Below are positions 19,613 through 28,094 of a stretch of DNA of 64,000 bases, in pieces; the stretch's first letter is position 1, and every line of letters starts with the position of its first letter. The notes under the pieces were generated by a model that saw only the letters and a list, made by a program, of their open reading frames with translations, did no database searches and had not been told where the DNA came from. The stretch is taken from assembly GCF_009933175.1 (NCBI RefSeq), contig NZ_MAEJ01000001.1, forward strand, positions 146,238 to 210,237, given 5' to 3'. Both the position numbers and the translations under genes were made by a program. This DNA is from Candidatus Enterococcus huntleyi (lineage in GTDB: Bacteria; Bacillota; Bacilli; Lactobacillales; Enterococcaceae).

Positions 19613-19884
19613 TTAAACACTCCTTCTTCACTAATAACCTTAGCACAAATTGAATTGGAAAAACAAACTTTTTACAATTATAGAGAATACAACTAGTGCG
19701 AAAGCTAAACAGCTTTATGATAAATTTTTAGTACAGTGAATCTGCCGAAAACAATGTGTCGCATCCGGTATCCCTTCCATCGAAAAAAGTTTGCAGTCTG
19801 GTCGCAAGCAGCTCAACAAAGTGCGTTGATCTCATTGCTAAATCAGTTCAAACTATCTTCGAATAAGGCTGGCTACTGACAGCT

Positions 19885-19972
19885 AGGGCCAGGTAAGGAA
19901 TGAAAATGTACCATTTTCATTATTGGCCTACGCATACCATTCCACTACTCTGAAACTTGGCAAGTGGAACTG
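19885..19972 (+). repeat. degenerate copy of a dispersed intergenic repeat
   Basis: The segment GGCCAGG...ATTGGCCTA...GAAACTTG..AAGTG..ACTG aligns along its length with 36013-36104, inside the second inverted-repeat element, at roughly two-thirds identity by eye. Confidence 0.5.
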
Positions 19973-20431
19973 GCAAATTCATGATTTCCCTTTAGGGACT
20001 GCAGAACTTTTTTGATTCCAGGAATCCCTACTGCTAGATTTACTAGCTATTATCTTGATTAGACGAATCAATAAGATAATGCTTGAAGGAGTATATTCAA
20101 AAGTAATTATCAATAGGCAATCTTCATGTAATGTGATGTATAGATTAAACAGCATTTATCGATAGTATTTTTGTTCATTCATAGATGCTAGTCGTTTTTA
20201 CCGAAGATAAAAAGGTGTAGGGAATTACTCGCATAGTTGAAATCTTAGCAAATATGAGAGCAAATATGACAGTGAATATAGCGGGATACATAACATGTAT
20301 GAAGGTGGATTTGACTTTAGAAATCTGGAATATCGATTAAAAAAATCGTCTCAAAATTTTTTTTTATTATTTTTAAGGAAAACCTGCTTTTTGTGTTTTT
20401 TGAGCAATAATAAATTTAAAGTCCGAAATTA

Positions 20432-20548
20432 ACCCTTAAAAAATTAAGTATACTTAATATTTGAGGGTATTCCGTTTATTCAGCGTTAAATGAATGTCAA
20501 AATTCTTCAAAAGGTAAATGGGCAAAAAAGTAAGTATACTTAATATTT
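20432..20548. repeat. palindrome and repeated TAAGTATACTTAATATTT element
   Basis: 20432-20468 is a near-perfect 37-nt palindrome centred on GTATAC with ACCCT/AGGGT-type ends. Its 18-nt core (20445-20462) recurs exactly at 20531-20548. It could be a dimeric regulator site or the remnant of a small repeat element. Confidence 0.5.
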
Positions 20549-20669
20549 CTCGTTTTATAGATTTAAGAATTAGTTGCTGCCGGAGTTAAGAAATATTTGG
20601 TAAAGTAAGACAATGGAAAGTTAAAATAACACTGACTGAATATATTTAACGTTTTGTACAAGAATGTGC

Positions 20670-20737
20670 TGACTTTAAGTCTTGCAAAAACTAGAGTTAG
20701 TGACTATAAGTTCTGCATAGTGACTTTAAGTCTGGCA
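20670..20737 (+). repeat. three 17-bp direct repeats
   Basis: Imperfect copies of TGACTTTAAGTCTTGCA start at 20670, 20701 and 20721. Each contains an internal ACTTTAAGT-type dyad, so they look like repeated protein-binding sites. No adjacent gene explains them. Confidence 0.5.
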
Positions 20738-20839
20738 CAATGAATTTTCGGAGGGCTTGATTTTACGTAGTTCATTTGATTCTGTAATTGATTCGTTCTG
20801 ACACACTTTCAGAAAACATCTTTTTTTGCAGAAAATGAC

Positions 20840-21012
20840 TTGACTTGATTGGCAAATGACGGTATACTGATAAAGTTGAGAAATAAAAGTAGGAGCCGCC
20901 GCTTCTCGCCTTAGCTGATTTTGTCACTGGGCTAGATAGTTTCACTTATCATTATGGCTAACATAAGGTGAGTTGAATATTGCGCGGGTTCGAACGATGA
21001 ACTCGTTTTTTT
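20840..21012 (+). promoter_or_regulatory. infC-rpmI-rplT promoter, L20-type leader and attenuator
   Basis: TTGACT (20840-20845), a 17-nt spacer and TATACT (20863-20868) form the promoter. The roughly 190-nt leader ends in a hairpin (20985-20991 with 20999-21005, one G-U) plus seven Ts. In other Firmicutes, excess ribosomal protein L20 binds this leader and causes early termination. The position and terminator fit that model. Confidence 0.75.
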
Positions 21013-21060
21013 ATTGCCTAAAAGGCAGACTTTACTTTCTCGCAATAAACCTGGAGGTGA

Positions 21061-21582
21061 ATGACCATAGCAAAGGATATGATGGTTAACGACGGCATAC
21101 GTGCACGCGAATTACGATTAATCGGTTCAGACGGCGAGCAATTAGGTGTGAAAACAAAAGTAGAGGCTTTACAGATTGCAGAACAATCTAATTTAGACTT
21201 AGTTTTAGTAGCACCAGGAGCAAAACCGCCCGTTGCGCGAATCATGGATCACGGAAAATTCCGTTTTGAGCAACAGAAAAAAGAACGTGAAGCGCGTAAA
21301 AAGCAAAAAGTGATCAATGTTAAAGAAGTTCGTTTGAGTCCAACAATTGATATCAATGACTTTAACACCAAACTTCGTAATGCCCGCAAGTTCTTAGAAA
21401 AGGGAGACAAAGTGAAAGCTTCTATCCGTTTCAAAGGCCGTGCCATTACCCATAAAGAGATTGGTCAGAAAGTTCTTGATCGCTTAGCTGAAGAAACAGC
21501 TGACATTTCAACTGTCGAACAAAAAGCGAAAATGGATGGACGCAGCATGTTCTTAACGCTGGCACCGAAAACTGAAAAGTAA
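21061..21582 (+). CDS. infC: translation initiation factor IF-3
   Basis: 173 residues (171 if initiation is at 21067). IF3 N-domain ([33 protein letters not shown]), basic linker and C-domain ([37 protein letters not shown]) are all present. IF3 binds the 30S subunit and rejects non-canonical start codons. The ATG at 21061 is only 3 nt from GGAGG (21053-21057), too close for normal initiation. An in-frame ATA at 21067 is 9 nt away. infC genes in other bacteria start at AUU-type codons so that IF3 represses itself, so ATA may be the real start. First gene of the infC-rpmI-rplT operon. Confidence 0.95.
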   Translation: MTIAKDMMVNDGIRARELRLIGSDGEQLGVKTKVEALQIAEQSNLDLVLVAPGAKPPVARIMDHGKFRFEQQKKEREARKKQKVINVKEVRLSPTIDINDFNTKLRNARKFLEKGDKVKASIRFKGRAITHKEIGQKVLDRLAEETADISTVEQKAKMDGRSMFLTLAPKTEK

Positions 21583-21653
21583 GTTTTTATTGACTCACTG
21601 ATTGTTACGCAGTCATAGTCGCATAATGAAAGATTTTGAGGAGGAAATTAGTC

Positions 21654-21854
21654 ATGCCAAAACAAAAAACACACCGCGGATCAGCAAAACGTTTCAAACG
21701 TACTGGTAACGGCGGATTGAAAAGATTCCGTGCGTTTACAAGTCACCGTTTCCACGGTAAAACTAAGAAACAACGCCGTCAATTGCGTAAAGCAAGTATG
21801 GTATCATCTGGCGATTACAAACGTATCCGTCAACAATTAGCAGGGATGAAATAA
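21654..21854 (+). CDS. rpmI: 50S ribosomal protein L35
   Basis: 66 residues starting [20 protein letters not shown], the invariant L35 opening. Highly basic, with the [13 protein letters not shown] block. GAGGAGG (21638-21644) is 9 nt before ATG 21654. An in-frame upstream start at 21636 lacks a site and is not used. Second gene of the operon, between infC and rplT as in other Firmicutes. Confidence 0.97.
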   Translation: MPKQKTHRGSAKRFKRTGNGGLKRFRAFTSHRFHGKTKKQRRQLRKASMVSSGDYKRIRQQLAGMK

Positions 21855-21917
21855 GCCATACTAAGAAGGCTTTACAAAATTTAAAATTCAGAGAAGATTT
21901 ATTAGGAGGAATTAAAC

Positions 21918-22277
21918 ATGGCACGTGTTAAAGGTGGAACAGTAACTCGTAAGCGTCGTAAAAGAGTGCTTAAACTAGCAAAAGGTTACTACGGATCAAA
22001 ACATACCCTATTTAAAACAGCAAAAGAACAAGTAATGAATTCATATAACTATGCATACCGCGATCGTCGTCAAAAGAAACGCGATTTCCGTAAATTATGG
22101 ATTGCTCGTATTAACGCAGCAGCTCGTATGAATGGTTTAAGCTACTCAAAATTAATGCACGGTTTGAAATTGGCAGAGATTGATATCAACCGCAAAATGT
22201 TAGCTGACTTAGCTGTAAACGATGCATCAGCATTCACAGCGTTAGCTGACCAAGCTAAAACAGCTTTAGCTAAATAA
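21918..22277 (+). CDS. rplT: 50S ribosomal protein L20
   Basis: 119 residues beginning [24 protein letters not shown], with the expected basic N-terminal extension and globular C-terminal domain ([27 protein letters not shown]). L20 is an early 23S rRNA-binding assembly protein and, in Firmicutes, the repressor of this operon through the leader. AGGAGG precedes the ATG. The last 32 bases of the gene and the terminator behind it are duplicated at 33957-34045, which marks the left edge of an inserted island. Confidence 0.97.
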   Translation: MARVKGGTVTRKRRKRVLKLAKGYYGSKHTLFKTAKEQVMNSYNYAYRDRRQKKRDFRKLWIARINAAARMNGLSYSKLMHGLKLAEIDINRKMLADLAVNDASAFTALADQAKTALAK

Positions 22278-22334
22278 GCTTTTAAACATTGATAATACAA
22301 CGTTTATCCCTACTCGATTGAGTGGGGATTTTTT
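22246..22334 (+). repeat. left direct repeat (rplT 3' end plus terminator) of the 11.7-kb island
   Basis: 89 bp covering the last codons of rplT, the stop, the spacer and the terminator. It matches 33957-34045 at 85 of 89 positions by direct comparison. All four differences lie in the noncoding part. It behaves like an attL/attR pair or the footprint of an integration at the rplT tail. Confidence 0.85.
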
Positions 22335-22336
22335 TG
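22306..22336 (+). terminator. rplT operon terminator
   Basis: A 10-bp stem ATCCCTACTC/GAGTGGGGAT with a GATT loop, followed by seven Ts. Confidence 0.88.
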
Positions 22337-22789
22337 TATTTTCGTCAAATAGTGTTGGTGAGGGTCAAATTTAATAGAATACAGTGTCTCCAGTTAAGCA
22401 GCTTTGCTTAGCTAGAGGCTTTTTTTGTTTTTTTAATTATAAAATTGTTATTTTTATTATCCCACAAAATGAAAAAGATATTGGTCGTCTCTTCTTCGAT
22501 TTGCTTGGTGATACGGGTGTACTTTGTATCACTATCAGTGGATAAAAAGATAAGCGATAAATTAAACTCCCCACTCTAGCAAGAATAGTGGGGAGTTTTA
22601 CTGTCTATGGATTTTTGATGAATAGTTACTATCATTAGACATATAGGCTTATAGGTTATCGCTTAATTAATAAAGGGTTGTAGCCTATTTTATTTGCAGC
22701 AGAATTGATCAGATTGTTATTTATCGCATTAATAATCTCCTAGTATTTATCGGATGACATTAAAAATCGATTATCGATATTTGTTGAGA
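22337..22789. other. gene-free stretch with two further hairpins
   Basis: Between the rplT terminator and the AraC gene. It holds terminator-like hairpins at 22386-22427 (GTCTC..AGTTAAGC/GCTTAGCT.GAGGC plus seven Ts) and 22564-22599 (AAACTCCCCACT/AGTGGGGAGTTT). No coding frame is credible. Confidence 0.6.
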
Positions 22790-23770
22790 TTACAGGAATG
22801 ACGAGTCATAACTACGAGTCTTTTTGGGAGTGCAGGAGTATCTTTCTTTATACTTTTTATAGAAATAAGTCATATTTTTAAATCCACTATTCATTGCGAT
22901 AGTATTTATGGAATCATTTGTGTTTTCTAAAAGAAACTTTGCATGATTTAATTTAAGCTCTAGTAGAAGATTAGAGTAGGTATTCCCTGTATTCTTTTTA
23001 ATTAATGCGCTTAAATAGTTCGTAGAATAATTGAAATTTTTGGCCATTTCTGGAAGCGAGCAGTTCAAGAAATTTTCTTCCATGTACGTAACAATTTTAG
23101 AAAATTCGATTTGACCTGAGAAATTATTCGATTTTTGATTCGTTTCATATTGGAAAATTCTTACTAGTTCAATAAATAAAATAATCAAATAGTTATCAAT
23201 TAGAGAGGATGAACCTAGAGCTGGAAAGAACCATTCCCATAAAAGCATAGACATAATTATTTCAATATGTGTATTCTCGTTTGAATGGAAAATGATATAT
23301 TGATCATGTTCTTGAGTGTAGGATATGGAGCGTAAAAGAAAATCAGAAATAATTCCATTATCCTGTATTTTAGTAAAGAATGCGTTTGTAAAGTAGTCTT
23401 TCCTTAAAAGTATATTAATGATGATATCGTCTTTATCCGCATATAGGACTGAATGGGGTGTTTTTGTATCAATAATAATAATTTCACCAGTCCTAAGTAC
23501 TATTTTTTCTCCATCAATAATTTGAGTACATGTTCCTGAATAGACATAGTTTATTTCTATAAACGTATGTATATGTGTAGGGACTTCAGCAAAACGCGCA
23601 TGCTTGGTTATGTGTATTTTTTTTTGCGGTGGAATCAGTTGATCAAAAATATAGACTAGCTCTCCATTAATTCTTCTTTTTTTTAAACTTTTATAGTGAG
23701 CGTCGTTGTCAACCACTGCCTCAGCAGCAGAAATTTCAAATAAGTAATCGTCAAGTTTACGTTTTTCCAT
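22790..23770 (-). CDS. AraC-family transcriptional regulator
   Basis: 326 residues from ATG 23770 (minus strand), with AAGGAG 7 nt upstream. A longer frame to 23869 would add 33 residues but has no ribosome binding site. The N-terminal half is a cupin sensor (VPTHIHTFIEINYVYSGTCTQIIDGEKIVLRTGEIIIIDTKTPHSV). The C-terminal 100 residues form the two HTH motifs (LPEMAKNFNYSTNYLSALIKKNTGNTYSNLL; INTIAMNSGFKNMTYFYKKYKERY). It is transcribed away from the GH78 gene and probably activates the whole rightward island operon in response to a rhamnoside or glucoside. Confidence 0.9.
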   Translation of the reverse strand: MEKRKLDDYLFEISAAEAVVDNDAHYKSLKKRRINGELVYIFDQLIPPQKKIHITKHARFAEVPTHIHTFIEINYVYSGTCTQIIDGEKIVLRTGEIIIIDTKTPHSVLYADKDDIIINILLRKDYFTNAFFTKIQDNGIISDFLLRSISYTQEHDQYIIFHSNENTHIEIIMSMLLWEWFFPALGSSSLIDNYLIILFIELVRIFQYETNQKSNNFSGQIEFSKIVTYMEENFLNCSLPEMAKNFNYSTNYLSALIKKNTGNTYSNLLLELKLNHAKFLLENTNDSINTIAMNSGFKNMTYFYKKYKERYSCTPKKTRSYDSSFL

Positions 23771-23971
23771 TTTGATTCTCCTTTTTAAAATCGTACAATA
23801 TGATACTTTTATCAAGAGATTTGTCATTGTAACAGATCGATGAAAGCGATATATTTGTTTTGTAAACAAGTAGTAACGGCGTTCTAATTCACGTGGTATT
23901 TTATGGTAATTATACTATATCATCGTGTCATAGGATATAAAATATTATAGTTTTAAAAATTTGGAGTGATG

Positions 23972-26623
23972 ATGTTGCTGGCAATACAGAATTTATTATG
24001 TGATTACAGAAATAATCCAATCGGTATAGATACTAAAAAACCGACGTTTAGTTGGGAAATTATTTCAGATAAAGTAAATGTTTATCAAGAGCAATTTAAT
24101 ATTCAAGTCTCTTTGACCCAAACATTTAATCAGATTATTTGGAATAAAAAAACTTTCTCGGATAATTCTATCAATGTTACCTATGAAGGTCCTTCTCTTG
24201 AATCGTTCAAAAAGTATTACTACCGAGTGAAGATATGGACCAACTTAGAAGAAGCGTCTGAATGGAGTGATACTGGCTCTTTTGAAATGGGTATCTTAGA
24301 TACAAATTTATGGATGGCAGATTGGATTACACCTGAGAGGAGGGATATAGAACTAGATTTTGGAACTAGACAGCCATTCAGTTGTTATAAAGATTTTATT
24401 TTAAATACGAAGATAAAAAAAGCAATTGTCTACGTTTCAAGTTTAGGATTGTATGAGTTAGCTTTGAATGGGAAAAAGGTAGGTGATGATTATTTAACGC
24501 CAGGATGGACTGATTATAATAACTGCATTCAATACCAAACGTATGATGTTACTGATTATATATCAGAACAAAATAGGATTGAGGCAGTTATCAGCGAAGG
24601 TTGGTATAGTGGCTATCTTGGTTGGCAAAAAGGAAAAGATAGTTATGGGAACACAAATGCACTAATTGCACAGTTGCACCTTTATTATATTGATGGAACA
24701 AGTGAAATAATTGGAACTGATAATAAATGGATGGAACAAACAACTACAATAAAGATGGCTGATATATACAACGGATCGATTTGTGATTTCCAAACAAAAA
24801 TACAAGATAAAAAGAATATGGTATCCTATGCTTTTCCAAAAGATGGACTTACTGCTCAACAAAATGAACCAGTAAAAAAAATTGAGGAAATTAGGCCAAA
24901 GAAACTCTTCAAAACGCCGAATGGTGAAGTTGTTTTGGATATGGGACAAAATATGGTTGGTTGGGTAAAAATCAAGAATAGCCCTAAGCTGAAGACCACA
25001 TTAAAATTGACTCACGCTGAAGTTTTGGATAAAGAGGGTAACTTTTATATTGGTAATTTACGTCATGCAGCTCAGCAATCAATTTATTATGGTACGGAGA
25101 AGACATTAGAAGATTTAGAACCACATTTCACATTTTATGGATTTAGATATGTCAGACTGGAAGGGTTTCCTGAAGATATAGATATTTCCTGGTTTAAAGG
25201 GATTGTAGTTCATAGTGCTATGGAAGAAATTGGATTATTTGAAACGTCCAATCCTCAGATTAACCAATTACAAAGTAATATTCGTTGGGGACAAAAGGGA
25301 AACTTTGTCGACGTTCCAACGGATTGTCCACAGAGAGATGAAAGATTAGGTTGGACAGCTGATGCTCAGGTATTTAGTCGAACGGCTAGCTATATTATGA
25401 ATACCAATCTTTTCTTCAGAAAATGGTTAGCTGATATGCGATTTAATCAAATGGAGGATGGGTCAATTCCGTTAGTTGTTCCAGATGTAATAAAAGGGCA
25501 ATATTTCTTAACCGAGGAAGGAAACAAAGTCTTAAAAACTGCCTCTGCATGGGGAGACGCAATTATCATTTGTCCATGGATGGTCTTTTTAACCTATGGG
25601 GATACAAGGATTTTAGAAGATAATTATGAAGCAATGAAGAAATGGATTAATTTTATTTTGATTCAAGGTGAAGAGCCATATCTATGGGATAGCTCAGTTC
25701 AACTTGGTGATTGGCTGGCATTAGATCACAAAGAGGATAGCCTTTTTGGAGCGACAGATGAATCTTTAGTTGCCACTGCATTTTATGCATATTCCGCTGA
25801 TATTTTAAGTAAAATAGCAAAATTATTGTATAAATATGATGACTTTTGCTATTACAGTGAACTATTCGAAAAAATAAAAATGCGATTCCAAGAAGTATTT
25901 ATTCAAAATGGCGAACTTGTTTCGCAAACACAAACGGCACATATACTTGCATTATATTTTGAACTAGTACCTGAACAAAGCAAAGTTCAATTTTCTAATA
26001 CTTTAGTCGAGTTAATTCAGAAGAAAAATAACCACTTGGATACAGGCTTTGTTGGAACACCCTATATTTGTCATGTATTATCTGAAAATAATTGCCATGA
26101 GTTAGCTTTGAAGCTCCTTCATAATAATGATTATCCGTCTTGGTTATATCAAATTGAACGAGGCGCGACTACGATGTGGGAACACTGGGATGGCATAAAA
26201 GAAGATGGAACCTTCTGGAGTGATTCAATGAACTCTTTTAACCATTATTCATATGGAGCAGTAGGGGATTGGATGTATAAATATATTGGTGGTATCAGTA
26301 TCGATGAAGCAGGATTTAAGAAGAGTAGAATTGCTCCAGTTATCTCAAAAGACTTCAGTTACGTAAAATCTTCAATAAAAACAATGTATGGTCTTTTAGG
26401 ATGTTCTTGGAAAACAAATGGCAATCAGGTATCTATGGAGGTTCAAGTTCCACATAACACAAGTTCAACGATACGTATTAAATCTGTTGAAAATACAGAC
26501 AGCGTGATTAGTGTAATACGTAGTAATTATGAAGTCATGGATTTATCGGTCCAAGAAGATGATATTTATATCACAGTTGGATCGGGATTATATAGGTTCG
26601 AATATACAATAAATAAGTTGTAA
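23972..26623 (+). CDS. alpha-L-rhamnosidase, GH78
   Basis: About 883 residues. GTG 23966, ATG 23969 and ATG 23972 are in frame, and GGAG at 23963-23966 favours 23972. The N-terminal rhamnosidase beta-domains (KPTFSWEI, YELALNGKKVGDDYLTPGWTDYN) precede the (alpha/alpha)6 barrel with the GH78 hallmark DVPTDCPQRDERLGWTADAQ and the TTMWEHWDG block. A C-terminal beta domain follows. No signal peptide, so it acts in the cytoplasm on rhamnosides that have already entered. With GH3, GH1 and PTS genes behind it, rutinose- or neohesperidose-type plant glycosides are plausible substrates. Divergent from the AraC regulator. Noticeably AT-rich compared with infC-rplT. Confidence 0.93.
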   Translation: MLLAIQNLLCDYRNNPIGIDTKKPTFSWEIISDKVNVYQEQFNIQVSLTQTFNQIIWNKKTFSDNSINVTYEGPSLESFKKYYYRVKIWTNLEEASEWSDTGSFEMGILDTNLWMADWITPERRDIELDFGTRQPFSCYKDFILNTKIKKAIVYVSSLGLYELALNGKKVGDDYLTPGWTDYNNCIQYQTYDVTDYISEQNRIEAVISEGWYSGYLGWQKGKDSYGNTNALIAQLHLYYIDGTSEIIGTDNKWMEQTTTIKMADIYNGSICDFQTKIQDKKNMVSYAFPKDGLTAQQNEPVKKIEEIRPKKLFKTPNGEVVLDMGQNMVGWVKIKNSPKLKTTLKLTHAEVLDKEGNFYIGNLRHAAQQSIYYGTEKTLEDLEPHFTFYGFRYVRLEGFPEDIDISWFKGIVVHSAMEEIGLFETSNPQINQLQSNIRWGQKGNFVDVPTDCPQRDERLGWTADAQVFSRTASYIMNTNLFFRKWLADMRFNQMEDGSIPLVVPDVIKGQYFLTEEGNKVLKTASAWGDAIIICPWMVFLTYGDTRILEDNYEAMKKWINFILIQGEEPYLWDSSVQLGDWLALDHKEDSLFGATDESLVATAFYAYSADILSKIAKLLYKYDDFCYYSELFEKIKMRFQEVFIQNGELVSQTQTAHILALYFELVPEQSKVQFSNTLVELIQKKNNHLDTGFVGTPYICHVLSENNCHELALKLLHNNDYPSWLYQIERGATTMWEHWDGIKEDGTFWSDSMNSFNHYSYGAVGDWMYKYIGGISIDEAGFKKSRIAPVISKDFSYVKSSIKTMYGLLGCSWKTNGNQVSMEVQVPHNTSSTIRIKSVENTDSVISVIRSNYEVMDLSVQEDDIYITVGSGLYRFEYTINKL

Positions 26624-26665
26624 ATGTTAGAAATACGAATGATTTAATAACTTAGGAGGGAAATT

Positions 26666-28030
26666 ATGGGGAAATATGAAGGATTAGCAGAAAAATTAAT
26701 TGAATATGTTGGAGGAGAAGATAATATTATCTCGTTGGTTCACTGTGCTACCAGACTTAGATTTGAGTTGAAAGATGAATCGGTGGCAAACGATGAGGCA
26801 GTTACAGAAACGGACGGCGTACTATCATTAGTCAAGAAAAATGGACAATATCAAATTGTTGTTGGTCCAAAAGTAACAGAGGTATATAAAGAAATTAATT
26901 CTAAGCTAGGATTTAAGAATTCAGATCCTATTGATGTGTCAAAAGAGCCAAAGAAAAAGAAAGGGCCACTAAATGTTGCACAGGAATATATTTCAGCAAT
27001 AATGATGCCATTATTAAATATTATGTGTGCTAGTGGGATGCTAAAAGGAATTTTGGCTTGTTTACCTATGCTAGGGGTTAACACAGATGCTGGAATATTC
27101 ACTGTATTAAATGTTATTGGAGATGCGCTATTTGCTTTCTTACCAATTTTTATCGGTTTCACTGCAGCTAAAAAATTCAGACTAGAACCTTTTTTGGGTG
27201 CTACACTAGGTGCAATTTTAGTTCATCCAGCTTTACAAAATTTAGACAAACTAAATGTGCTAGGGATTGATGCTAGCGGCTTAAGTTATACTGCTACAGT
27301 AATCCCAATTGTTTTAGTTGTTATGTTAGCAGCTCCATTAGAACGTTTTTTAAATCGTCTTTTACCAGAAATGATGAGAGCTTTCTTCACTCCGATTATT
27401 GTATTAGTTGTCTGCGGTACAATTGGATTTACTGTGATTGGTCCAGTTGCAAATTCTATTGCTGAAGGATTTAAAATTGGTATGGTTGCCGTGTCAAACT
27501 TTAGCCCTATTCTAAATGGTCTACTTTTAGGTGGTTTATGGCAAGTGTTGGTTATTTTTGGTATTCATCAACCTATTGGAACGATACTAACTATGGATTT
27601 AATTCTTGGAAACCCAAGTCAAATGATTCCAATAATTGCCCCTACAGGATTTGCTCAATCTGCAGTTGTTCTCATGATTTGGTTGAAGACCAAAGATAAA
27701 AAGTTGAAGGCTTTAGCCCTTCCAGCTTGGATTTCAGGATCGATTTTTGGAGTTACAGAACCTGCAATTTATGGTATTACACTACCTAGAATTAAATTTT
27801 TCATTATTAGTTGTATTGGTTCTGCGCTTGGTGGAGCATATATTGCTGTTACTAAGGTTACGGCCTATAATATGGGTGGCTGGGGGATGTTCGCATTTCC
27901 TCAAGTAATTAGTGAGCGCGGTGGTGTAGCGAATGTAGTGAATTATTTCATCGCCATTGCGATTGCTGTAATATTTTCTTTGGTCGCAACGCTATTTCTT
28001 TATAAAGATCCGGTTGAAGATAGTGAATAG
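26666..28030 (+). CDS. PTS sugar transporter EIIBC (beta-glucoside/glucose superfamily)
   Basis: 454 residues. IIB domain with phosphocysteine Cys27 in LVHCATRLRFELKD, then a ten-segment IIC domain with the GVTEPAIYGITLPR motif. Unlike the other three bgl-type permeases in the window it lacks a fused IIA domain. The missing function is supplied by the separate IIA gene at 31998 in the same island. AGGAGGG precedes the ATG. No RAT/terminator lies upstream, so this operon is governed by the AraC regulator and not by antitermination. Substrate is probably a beta-glucoside or the disaccharide trimmed by the neighbouring hydrolases. Confidence 0.92.
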   Translation: MGKYEGLAEKLIEYVGGEDNIISLVHCATRLRFELKDESVANDEAVTETDGVLSLVKKNGQYQIVVGPKVTEVYKEINSKLGFKNSDPIDVSKEPKKKKGPLNVAQEYISAIMMPLLNIMCASGMLKGILACLPMLGVNTDAGIFTVLNVIGDALFAFLPIFIGFTAAKKFRLEPFLGATLGAILVHPALQNLDKLNVLGIDASGLSYTATVIPIVLVVMLAAPLERFLNRLLPEMMRAFFTPIIVLVVCGTIGFTVIGPVANSIAEGFKIGMVAVSNFSPILNGLLLGGLWQVLVIFGIHQPIGTILTMDLILGNPSQMIPIIAPTGFAQSAVVLMIWLKTKDKKLKALALPAWISGSIFGVTEPAIYGITLPRIKFFIISCIGSALGGAYIAVTKVTAYNMGGWGMFAFPQVISERGGVANVVNYFIAIAIAVIFSLVATLFLYKDPVEDSE

Positions 28031-28094
28031 ATAGTAGATTCTCTTATTGAGAATGGTTTCATGATTATGAGCTTTGAAAGGTGAGTATGAATTA

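Larger units (their letters stand above)
19613..20839. other. gene-free region with repeats
   Basis: About 1.2 kb without a credible coding frame. It holds a divergent copy of a repeat also found at 36013-36104, two copies of TAAGTATACTTAATATTT (one inside a 37-nt palindrome), three copies of a 17-bp TGACTWTAAGTYYKGCA element, and then the infC promoter. I see no RNA gene or transposase remnant. Confidence 0.6.
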
